From Cinnamomum chago (Eukaryota > Streptophyta > Magnoliopsida > Laurales > Lauraceae), in assembly GCA_038049695.1 (NCBI GenBank), contig CP142454.1:75059501-75123500 (forward strand): DNA of 64,000 nt, in the 5' to 3' direction. Each line of letters opens with the position of its first letter. Within the stretch, counting starts at the first letter, position 1. The notes below the pieces were generated by a model. It was not told where the DNA came from. It saw only the letters and a program-made list of their open reading frames with translations, and did not search any database. Below, piece by piece: positions 44,684 through 54,949 of the stretch. Both the position numbers and the translations under genes were made by a program.

Positions 44684-47600
44684 CTAGGAAAAGGCAGTTT
44701 GGAATCTTTCAGGGACGAAAAGAGGTTCAAGTTGCAATTTGACGTCATCGTCATCCCACTCCAATTCATTCCACCACTGTCTTTTGCCCAGGATCATTCT
44801 GAGCTTTGGTGCTTTGTTCACGCTGATAGGGAGTCTCTTTAGATTAGGACAACGAGATGTCGAAATCTCCTCAAGGGAAGAGCAATTTAGCAATTGACGA
44901 CGTCCTAATTCCAAAATCCCAACCAATGAACGTAGGTCGTACAACAATAACTCTTTCAATTTAGGGAGGACACAATCAGATTTAATGCGAATTTTGTCAT
45001 CAGAAATTACCACTTCCAATGCAGAACAAGAAGAAACGCGCAGATATTCTAAGTTGGAGAGTTGCTGAATGATTTCGCGCGAGAAAATATTCTTCAACAT
45101 TTTACAGTTGGACAACTCCAGACTCGACAAACAATTGAGGCTCCCAGGTGGAAAAGACCCCTTCCAAATACTTGTCAATTTTGGCATATGAGATATACAC
45201 AAAGAGTCTAAGTTGGGTAATGCAGCTTCTACTAGATGATTTCCATTCACTACGATCCCCATTGCATCACATTCCTGTATTTTACACTGGATTAGTCCAC
45301 TCATGTTTTGCATCCCAAATGTACAGAGACTGTGAACGCTTTTATGATCAAGTAGCATAAAAGAACCGGCATTTCTGAGTACCTCAACAATGGCATTGGG
45401 GATGCTATCATAGCCACAAAATGTCAACATTCGATTTCTTCTTTCAACTTCTGGGACATACAGAAAACATGAAGAACGTCGATCTCGATATTGGTATTGT
45501 CCGACAATAAAGTGGAATGACGTGATTATTCCCTTTTTCCATGGATGACTTTGTTGAAGGAAGCACTCAAGATATTCCATCTTAGGAAACCCAAATTCAA
45601 AACTCGTCAATCCTTTCAAGCAACGCACTTCTTCCATCATTGCCTCTGCACATGTATCGACCAAAATCCCCACGACTGAATCCTAGGTCCATGATTAGCT
45701 GCTCCAATTGAGAGAGACTTGATATTATTCCACCAGAGACCTTCACATCCTCTTCATTCTCGTCTTTTTCCATTGAGAATGACACATGCAAGACTTTGAG
45801 GCCACTTAGTTGCCCAATTTCAGTGGACAAACAATTAATACTTGTCCCACGGGCATCAAGCACCTCAATTCTTATGAGTTTTCCTATTTCGGGTGGAAAA
45901 GTTTTTAAGTGATAACAATGTTTTAAATAAAGTCCCCGAAGGTTGACCAAATGGCATATGGAGTGTGGTAACGACTTTATGCCAGTTCAAGAAAGATCCA
46001 AAACTCGGAGAGCATGCATTTGATCAAAGAATGATTCTGGAATTGTTGTCAATTTATGATTCCATTGAAGCAACAATGTCAAGAGAGTAGGACAATTAGG
46101 CCTCTTTGGTAGACTGCCTATTTGCGTTTCCATTAAAGACATCCTATTGGCATTTTCCCATTCCTCATTCTTTGGAGGCTCCTCTATCATTTTCTTAGCC
46201 CTCACCAAGAATCTACAACCTGATTCCATTCGAGATGTAATTCTTAATGCTAAATCTCTGATGACATCATGCATCTTGACTTCATCATCACTCTTATCAC
46301 TTTTTAAAAGAAGTGATGCATCAATAAGTCGTTTCACCATAGCATGCCCTTTGTTTCTGACACTTGCCAAAGTCGATCCAGAATGGATGAGGCCTTCAGC
46401 CCTCCAGTACTCTACCAGTTCAAAAATATTGATTTCATAATCTTCTGGATATAATGCTGCATATAGAAAGCAGTTCCTTACATTATCATCCTCCAATCTG
46501 TCAAAACTGAATTTCAAGCGTCTAAACACTTGTTCTTCCATATCGCAAATATCACATGTATCCGGAGAGCTCAACTCCTGCACTGCATTTTCCCATACAT
46601 GAACATTGTCCTCCTTCCTCAAGGATGCGCCTATCACATCAATGGCCAATGGTAAACCACCACATTCACCAACTACTCGTTTCGCTAATGGCTGAATACT
46701 GGGAGAATCAGCTACTTCACCTACTTTTTCACAGAATAAACTCCAAGCTTCCTTTTCAGAAAATGGCTGCACCCTAATTTCTTCATCCGTTCCCATCTTG
46801 TGACAAACATCCCGATATCTAGTTGTCAAGACAACTTTGCTTCCTTTCTCATCGTTTGGAGAAGGGATTCCGATATCGTGCAAATCTACTTTGGCCCACA
46901 AATCATCCATAAGAAGCAAGAGTTTAATATTTGTCAAAGTCTGAAACAATATACTTGCAACTCTCTCAGTAGAGTCATTAGATGATAATTTCAAAGACAA
47001 CCGCTGTGCAATTTCAGTTTGTAACATTTTTACACTACAGTCCTTTGAAACAGTAACCCAAATAACGATCTCAAACATCTTTTTTATTTCTTCTAGGTTG
47101 TTCAAAAGTCTCATCACAGTTGTCTTCCCAACACCACCCATACCCCATATACCAATCTTCTGTTTTCTTGGATCTCTCACATTATTTAATATCTTCTGTA
47201 GAGTGCGTTCTGTTGATGTTCCCTCTTCAATTGTCAGAACAGGCTTTGCTTCAACAATTTGTGGCAACGCATTAACAACAACAGCTCCCTCGAACTTTGA
47301 CTTCTCACAAAGATCCACAATGGCATCTGTTGCCACCACAATGCGTCGACCAAGCTTCCAGCTTGATCCAACATTGAGACACCATTGCCTTAAACATCTT
47401 TTGTCACATTTAGAATTTTCATCTTCAATGGCATTTACTTCCTTTAAAATCTCATCCACCTTCTTGAGCCAATTTTGACATTCGTTTGTGGGCATTTTGC
47501 TGGTTCTTTGACTATCTATCTCATGTGTTATATCATTCTTCCTACTAGACAAATCTCCCGCTTTCTCATTTAGCCTTCTAAAGTTCCTTTCCAGATTTTT

Positions 47601-47687
47601 GATGTAACCTATTTGCCGAACAGCCGTAGTACATGAGCCTTTCATAATTTCTATGACTGGCGAAATCAGCGCACTAACAAAATCCAT
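44684..47687 (-). pseudogene. CNL with chimeric coiled coil, broken, block copy 3
   Basis: ATG at 47687 (MDFVSALIS), preceded by an acceptor-like TTACAG. Residues 1 to about 130 (YIKNLERNF, ECQNWLKKVDEI) are clearly diverged from copies 1 and 2. From FEGAVVVNALPQIVEAKP on it is nearly identical to them. NB-ARC motifs are complete: GMGGVGKTT, VSKDCS, LLLMDDLW, GLPLA, CFLYAALYPED, MHDV. A GGA to TGA change at 45987-45989 stops translation after 566 residues, early in the LRRs. Downstream a net 8-bp deletion at about 45660 shifts the frame. The last 329-codon frame then runs to a stop at 44684 (copy 1 ends QLEPLFFPR, here QLEPLFVPER plus a short tail). A truncated CC-NB-ARC protein could still be made; otherwise it is a pseudogene. 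Confidence 0.9.
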
Positions 47688-48223
47688 TTTTACACCTGTA
47701 AAATTTCAATAGCATATATAAGGTTAATCTTTCTCATTTAGTATTGAATACACACAAACACTAAAAGGGCTTTTTGCAAGGCAAACATTTTGATAGGCAC
47801 TAAAAGGACTGTTCTTTTAATTTACTCATACCATTCATGCATAAAATTTAGCATAATTTCATTCACACTTAATTCATATTACATGTGAAAGAATACTCAC
47901 TCAGTGCCCAACACTCGTGTTGATAAAGATAGATTTCATACATACTACTCAAAACCTACACTGTTGGACAACTAAGCAATCAGTTAGTGCAGGATTAAAT
48001 AAAGTAATGGAGATTTTTACATTAACAAATCTATCATGGTAGAGAGAAGTCTGCACGAGGCACAAATCATGTCTACAATTAGGGGAAAGGGGAGAAAAAA
48101 GAAGATTATAAGGTTTAGTTGCCCCACAGGGATTCTGCTCTCTACTTAGAGTCACTCATCAGATCAACTTAGTATGACACACAAAAAAAAAAAAAAAAAC
48201 CACACACATATATGGAGAATATT
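47688..48223. other. 5' flank of CNL copy 3, no gene
   Basis: Does not match the upstream sequence of copies 1 and 2, in line with the different origin of the coiled-coil part. No TATA box stands out. Confidence 0.5.
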
Positions 48224-48395
48224 CATGTGCATCAATCCCTCACCATAGGGTGAGAGACACTTACATAATTGAAAATATTCATGTGCAAAAGAGAAAAAGT
48301 CATATATGGTCATATGTAGAAAAAGAATGTTCATGTGCAAAGAGGGAAAGCCATATAAGTGTCCCTCACCCTATGGTGAGGGATGGAAGCACATG
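48224..48395. mobile_element. MITE whose TIRs are themselves hairpins
   Basis: 172 bp, TIRs of about 40 bp starting CATGTGC and sharing ATCCCTCACCATAGGGTGAG. Each TIR contains the quasi-palindrome CTCACCATAGGGTGAG, so each arm can fold alone or pair with the other. The inner part repeats TTCATGTGCAAA-type words. Flanked by ATT on both sides (3 bp, not conclusive). Confidence 0.75.
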
Positions 48396-49608
48396 ATTGT
48401 CCCCTTATATATATATAGATAGAGAGAGAGAGAGAGATTTATTTTGTTGACAATTGTGCACACATAGTACTGTGCAAATTAGCATTTGAGTCCCACTTGG
48501 GGCCATGAGAATTTTTTGGGAGGTGAGGATGAATAATCTCTTTCAGACTTAGGGGTGTACAAAATATTAATCCTATTTTATCATCCTTATCACTTGATCT
48601 ATGCCCCTGAAGTTTAATGATTCTAGAACGCATCATTCTTTCAGGTTTCAAATGAACAATGAGTACTAGTTGGATGGTTGTCAAATTCAGGCTATAGCAA
48701 TTCAAGAGAAGGATAACTTAATTATAGGTGGGAAAGTGGCCCAACAAAATAAGGTGGTCATCTACAAGACCCATCCAGCTGATTCTCATTTGAATATCTG
48801 CTTTATTCTAGTGGAACATTTGAATACCATGTGAACTCACCTAGGGCCATGCCAACCACTGGGGAGATGGAGCACTGAGAGATTTGAATTAAGACTTGGG
48901 AGACAGCTGAATTTTAAATCCCATCAGATCATTCTAGCCCCTTGATCTATAGACAACAAATTTAATGATTGTAGAAAGCATCATTTTTCACATTTCAATT
49001 CAATAGTGGGTAACTGTTGGATAAGAGTCGAGTTTGAGCTTGTGGTGGGGGGTAACTTGAAAGATAAGAACCATATAGACGGCTCTCATTTGAAAGATTT
49101 TGTATATGAGTTTTATTTCGGAGAGAAATGTCAAGATATAGTATATTGTGAAAAAGGGGAGATCTTGGAATTAAGATATCCCCCTTTTTTTTACCCAACC
49201 AATAAAAAAAGATATCCCTTTTTCAAGATTTACTATGTCTGGACATTTCTCTCAGAAAAGGAGAGATCTCAATTAGACAAGTTGTGAAACTATCGTTGCC
49301 AACAAATAATCTTAACCCCTTGATTTTAGAATGCATGAATTTTAGTTCAATCCAATGGTGATAACAATTGGATGAGTGAGCCAATTGACCTAGAAATAAG
49401 AGGACTGCTCAATAAGAATTGTGCAGATTATTTTCATTTCAATATATGCGCTTGTGTTTGTGATTGTGCATCTGCACCTGTGTAATTCTCCAAATAACCC
49501 ATTTTTCAATGCCGATTTTGGGCTGGGGCCAACCTAGATTGCATGAAACCAAGGCCGGCCAAATAATGGAAAGGTTTGGACCGTGGATTAAAGGAATGTA
49601 AAGTATGA
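48396..49608. repeat. Diverged tandem units and a foldback, no gene
   Basis: A short (TA)/(GA) run lies at 48407-48437. Three related segments carry a CCCTTGATCT/TTAATGATT.TAGAA.GCAT pattern at about 48590, 48940 and 49320. A foldback lies at 49121-49253: GAGAGAAATGTC on the left and GACATTTCTCTC on the right, with stems extending about 40 bp. ORFs here are side products of these repeats. Confidence 0.6.
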
Positions 49609-49613
49609 CCAAT

Positions 49614-50748
49614 TGATAAGAGCCTCAAATGTACCATTTAGGCCTCTTAGTTTGGACTTTGATATACACTTTGATGAGATTAATTAGTCTAATTATGTTA
49701 TTTTATATTTACAGGTTCCTAGGAGCATTGGAAAGAAATTGGTGCAAAACAGAAAGAAATCGAAAAAATGCCAAAAATCCAAAAGACCGTAGCTCACTGG
49801 CTCCAAGCGTCCGGACGCCAGACACCGGGCATCCAGACGCCCGGTTACAGAGGCGTCCGGGACATTATTTTTCCTGGCGTCCGGACGCCCAGACCGGATG
49901 AAGACACCGCCCTAACACGTTTTGATGAGGTTTTTAGGCCAAAGATTTATTAATAAAAGTCCTAATCTCGTTTTTGAGGCATTCAACATCAAGAGAGAAG
50001 TTCTGGAGGCTTTCTTGGAGCTTGGGGAAGAGCGTCAATGGGGATTTCATCAAGGATTCTTCGCCAATTGTCTTCCATGAGTAACTAAATCTCCATCTTA
50101 GGGTTGTGATGAAACCCTAGTTTTCGTGTTTATGGTGATGTATAGGTTCCAGGGTTTTATTTTAAATGCTTTGATTATATGACATTGATTTTATCCATTG
50201 TTGGATTCTCTTATTAATGCAAGATCTCTTTTGGTATTTTATTCTTGTAGTTTGGAATACCAAGTCATATAATATGGTGCTTGAATGTGTGTGGAGTTAA
50301 AACTAGGATAATATATGCCTTAGAGATATGTTATGCCCAAATCTAAACCCGTACCCCTTATTTGTTGACTCTGTGAAGGTTTGTAACCAGAATGAGTCTT
50401 GAAAGCATTGACAGTGAAACCCTAGATCTATATTCGTCATTGCACGAGGCTACGGTGGATTCATACCCTAAGATTTTTATCTAATTGGATAAAAACCTTG
50501 TCTTTCAATTTGTTAAATTAGGAATTACAACCAATCAAACCAACACTTCATTTTCTAGTAGGATTAGTCTAAAAATCAGAACTTTGTTCTCCATTAGGAT
50601 TAGTTTAAGAATTTAGGAAACAGCACAACTTAGCCTTTTTGTCTCAATGGATACGATACTCGATAAACATCTTTGCTTTTTTTTTTTTTTTAAGCAGAGA
50701 TAGTAGCAGAGGATAATTTATATTTGCTACCCTATTTTAGGACGGTCA
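49614..50748 (+). mobile_element. Solo LTR, gypsy (Tat/Athila-like)
   Basis: 1135 bp, begins TGATAAGAGCC and ends GGACGGTCA. Flanked by a perfect 5-bp TSD CCAAT (49609-49613 and 50749-50753). GGATACGATACTCG near the 3' end (50648) and the TGATAAG start resemble Tat/Athila-type LTRs. No internal domain or second LTR, so it is a recombination remnant. A GC-rich patch at 49795-49900 has two perfect GCGTCCGGACGC palindromes (49807, 49877). Confidence 0.85.
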
Positions 50749-50753
50749 CCAAT

Positions 50754-53148
50754 CAAATGATCCTGCACCTTGGTTTTAGGTCAACAAAGTTTAATAGCCA
50801 TGCATAAAAATTATTGTTATAAAATCTAGTTGGTGAATGATGACCAAATAGTTTGAAATTAGGATCAATGGCAATTCGAGGGGGGTCAGTGTGCAAATGA
50901 TTGGATTGACCAAAAATGGGCCCACTACATGCAAACCCAAAAGGAGTGCCAAATAAATTAGTTTTCTAGAGAACATGCAATAAGAATATATTGTGTGTAA
51001 TATTCTAATGGGAGGTACCTATCATGGATTTGAGTGAGAGGTAACCCTTTTACTACCAAGTGAGACATCCTACGATAAGTTCAATCCTCATTAATCCCCC
51101 ATGAATTTGCACACAACCAAAGTTTATACTAATATGTATTTTACTCACCATTTTCATGAAAGTGTACCTTAAGAAGCCGTTAAAGTTTCAGCCCTCTAAT
51201 TCAATGAAAGGGCCCTTTAACAATTCTTATATTTACGGGCGTGCACTCACCTACCCACATATATTGATATACTAGCTATTGAAACGCAAATGATGTCAGC
51301 AGCTGCAATGGGCTTGTGGAACTAGAAAGGCACGTGAGAAATAAATTGGTGTATTTCCCTGGAAATCCAAATAAAGTGACACTAAGCTTATACCCCCACA
51401 GGAGCGGGTTTTGTGTCTAGGGACGAAGTTTCTTTCTGCGGGAGTGGGTGTTGTATAGCCTATTACATAGTTTCTTCCATGAGAGAAATATTATCCCCAA
51501 GAACATAGCCTCTAATGGGTCCCTGCCCGGCACCTTAGCTTCTTAACGAAAAAAAGGAATAAAAGAAAAGAAAGGTTGGTTAAAAAAAAAAAAAGACATT
51601 GCAATAGATGATATATGTGCGCCTTTGAACAATGTAAGAAAGCTCGGCTAGTTAACTCTTGACTCTCTCGTGCCATCTAGTTTTGACAAAGGACGTCCAA
51701 ATCAAATGTAGAGGAGAGAGCCAAGCCACCTCATTTTGGTAAGTTGTTTGTCATTCTAAATAATTTCATATGTAATTTTGATTTTAAACCATTGATGTTT
51801 ATTTTTAAGTAATTATGCTCATGGTTCAGAGACAACAATTTAAAAATAATAATTGGAATGTAATTTTAAATTTACATAATCTTTTACATTCGATCTTTGG
51901 ACTAGAAAATTACGTAATATGCAAGATTTTTTTTTATTTTCCTTTTTATAGCATTTTTCTTGCATATACTTTTATTTATTTGAATTGATTATTATGAATG
52001 CGCGTAAGTAAATATCTATTTATATTTTATACGCATTTGGTCCATTTTTTCATATTTTTAATATTCTCTTTTAGAGAAAAAAAAAAAACATGACTCTTTC
52101 GAGTCACCACGTTGACTCTATTTGAGTTCAATTTTTTGCATTGAATGAGTAAGAGTCTAAGTCGGAGTCACGGGTTTTCTGACCTTGCTTTAGAATCTAA
52201 AAATGATTATTTTCATTGATTTCCTTACACTTCACCAGATCTACATTTAGACCATCATCATCATCGTCATTATTATCAGCTTAACCTTGTCACATTGATC
52301 TCTAGTTGGCCTCACGCGTGGAATTGTACCCCAATCAAATGGGGTTCTTAAGTCAAATATCCTAGTTTTCCAACACCGGTGCCAAAGATCATATAATTGC
52401 AACTTTGAGATTTTTATTACCATACTCAATATTTAACTAGCGAAAGAAGTCTCATGATATGAAAAATGTTAAAATAGTATTCCCCTATGGATGAAACCGA
52501 ATTATTTTGATAGGGCCCATATTGTAAGCAGAAGAGATTTCTCCATGTGTGTTTGATTGGTGGGGCGTCAGGTACACTTAGCATTCATGGAGGGGATAAA
52601 CTATCAAGACAATAGGTAGGTAAAAGAAGAGTAAGGAAAACTTGTGGAATTGGAAATGTGCAAAAAAATGTTAGAAAGTTGAGATAGAAGATAAAGTGTA
52701 AAGATTAATGGGTAATGTGAGAGATGTTATTTATTTTTTTTAACAGGGAGAGATTGATAATTTAGTGGCATTTATAATATTAAAGAGGCATTATCATTTT
52801 TAACATGAATAATGACATTTTTAGAAGGAGAAAAGAAGATTTTAATTGAGAAATGCAATGGGCCATAATGACTTGGCATCTAGGAGGTCTCTCTCTAAGA
52901 AATGGGTAAGAGAAGAAGGGTCTGTTAATGAGCAATTGATGCAGTATTAAAGGAATTGAATAATCAAATTCAATTGGAAAAGTCAGAATCAATTGAGCAA
53001 TTGAGGCTAATTTCTCAATTAGAAACCGTCTATTTCACATATATAAATTAGGTAGTCTATGATCTCATTTGTCTCTACCGACCCTTGCCTTCTTGTCATA
53101 GCACACACAAAACACAAAAGAGAAAAAGAAGAACGGCACATAAAGGAA
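50754..53148. other. No recognisable gene
   Basis: AT-rich. About 51280-51380 resembles 28290-28370 (GGAACTAGAAAGGCACGTGA against GGAATTAGAAAGACACATGA), a small relic of the CNL leader neighbourhood. No exon seen. Confidence 0.45.
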
Positions 53149-53420
53149 TGTTGAAGTTATTGCTGACTAAGCACACGCATCGGAGGGGTTGGGCTGGTGG
53201 CGCTATGTAGGTTACTAGGTTAGGTTTCCTTATTTTATTAGGATTGTGATTAGGGTTATTTCTTATGGCGTGTTTCCTATTTAGGTAGATTTCTTGCTTA
53301 GCAAGTTATCTCAAAGTCTTCTTTATATATTGGTGCATGTAATGAGATTTACCAAGAACACAATAAAACAGAGGTAGTAATTTTTGAAATGCTCATCTTT
53401 TTTCCCACCATTCTCCCTCA
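53149..53420 (+). mobile_element. Copia-type 5' LTR
   Basis: 272 bp from TGTTGAAGTT to CTCCCTCA, with a TATA box (CTTTATATATTGG, 53321) and a poly(A) signal (CAATAAAA, 53361). Followed after 5 bp by TGGTATCATAGC (53426), the minus-strand primer site complementary to the 3' end of initiator tRNA-Met. No 3' LTR was found in the window. Confidence 0.8.
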
Positions 53421-54880
53421 ATAAGTGGTATCATAGCAGGTCACCGATTTCGAAAAGATAAGGCAAGCCGAGGAGCGGCCATCATGACTGATTTCTCACG
53501 TTCAGTGGATCTTGGGGATCACGCACAAATCTAGGGACTGATTATGTGCAGATCGATGAGGATGTCGAGGCGTGATCATCTTGGTCGAATCGATAGGATC
53601 ATCTTGTGTGGGTTAAGGAAAAAGCGGGACAAAAGGGACCCAGGTTAGGTTGGGGTCAGTTTCAACCCGACCAGACTCACAGAGAAGCCCAGTCCATAGT
53701 AAGGGACGCTGATGTTAGTAGAGTTATGTCCGCAGTGCCGGCAGTGGCGGACCCAGGATTTTTGTTAGAGGGGGGCTTGAAAAAATATTTTTTTTATTCA
53801 AAATGATAACTTGAAAGATGAGTTTTAGTGACGGATACATGTTACCTGAGTTTTAAGAGCTATTAAAAAAATCATACTAGTTTTTTATAACACCATACAA
53901 TATAAAGAGCCAATACTATGTCAAGTTCTATATTCTCGTTCTTCTATCATTCTAAAATGAAGCTCTCCTTTTGAAATGAATGAACCCAAGACAACCATTG
54001 ACCCCCTCTTCTTGGCCATTGTATATAACTAAATAAAAAAAAAAAGGCCAAAAGAAAGGTGTTAATCAGTTTAGGGATTTTTGAGAGGGAGAGAGAATTT
54101 GGGAAAATAGATGGGGGCTGGACTAGTTGGGCTTTAAGGACCTCATGGACATTTTGCCAATTGGGTGGAGGCTTCAGCCCCCAGACCCCTATATGTGTGT
54201 CCGCCCAAGAGTGCTGGTCAAAGGAGGGCTTCACTGCATCAAGGGCCAAAATTTCTTTTTGTGATATCGGGCCCATCCAGAGTCGGATTTCAAATCTGTT
54301 TGATTATGCTTGCTAGTGGCGAAGAGATCTAAATAGTGTTGTAGATATTGAGGCAAATCAAACCAAATCAACACAGGAAAGTTTCAGGATGGACGATTTC
54401 TTTCTATATTTTCCAATGGTACTTCACAGTAACTAATCAAATCATGTTTTGTGGAGGAAATAGATGGAATCTTTTATGGTGGATCGTGACCTGTGGGAGA
54501 TCATGTGTGGGGGGTGATACAACACCATTAGAAAATAAATCAATGCGGAAAAGTGGACAATGTAGGGAGCACGAGCTCTATTTGCGAACAAGGTATCAGT
54601 GGATGACGACTTTCGTGAGTATCTAATGGAGGTGGAGACTCCAAAGGAAGCGTGGGACATCTATGCAAGAATGCTTGCCAAAAAGACAAAATCCATCGAA
54701 GACAATGTGTGTAACGAATGTGGGAAACCGGGGCACATTGCAGGGGGTCACAAAGTGATGATGGGAGTCGTTGAGGGAGATTCAGCCAGGAAGGGATCAA
54801 GGCAAGGGGAAGCCAATGAGTGTGGGGAGCCATTAAGGAGGATGCTTGGGCACTCCATATCGAGATTCATTAAGTAATAA
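53421..54880 (+). pseudogene. Copia gag relic
   Basis: After the PBS an ATG at 53483 starts a frame that is soon interrupted (stop in DHAQI then TAG). Farther on, about 54590-54745, the frame gives ALFANKVSVDDDFREYLMEV, ETPKEAWDIYARMLAKK and a zinc knuckle CNECGKPGHIAGGH in which the last Cys is replaced by His. This is the UBN2-type gag of Ty1/copia elements. Interrupted by stops, a frameshift and an hAT at 53742-54209. Protease, integrase and RT are absent. Confidence 0.75.
53742..54209. mobile_element. hAT MITE nested in the copia gag
   Basis: 468 bp, ends CAGTGGCGGAC and, reversed, CTTGGGCGGAC. Flanked by AGTGCCGG (53734-53741) and AGTGCTGG (54210-54217), an 8-bp TSD with one mismatch. 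A second member with the same terminus begins at 63691. Confidence 0.85.
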
Positions 54881-54949
54881 CTCCTAAACCTTCTCGCCTA
54901 TACTACAGAAGGTGAATCATCCCCTAAAACATCTCCTCCAATACCATCT

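Larger units (their letters stand above)
40536..47300 (-). repeat. CNL block, copy 3
   Basis: Starts at CAGCTTCCAGGAGTTAATTTT and is homologous to copies 1 and 2 through the SINE (40563-40675), 3' flank, and CNL LRR and NB-ARC. Homology ends inside the coiled-coil coding region near 47300. Copy-specific changes: an insertion at 41293-41783, a deletion of about 510 bp at 42075, and a 51-bp tandem duplication at 43709. Confidence 0.85.

Noticed and set aside
49629..49953. Protein-coding gene in the GC-rich ORFs
   Set aside because: They lie inside the solo LTR and owe their length to the local GC-rich patch.
53606..53806. ORF running from copia gag into the hAT as a real fusion protein
   Set aside because: The junction is the hAT insertion point with TSD; the ORF is a by-product.
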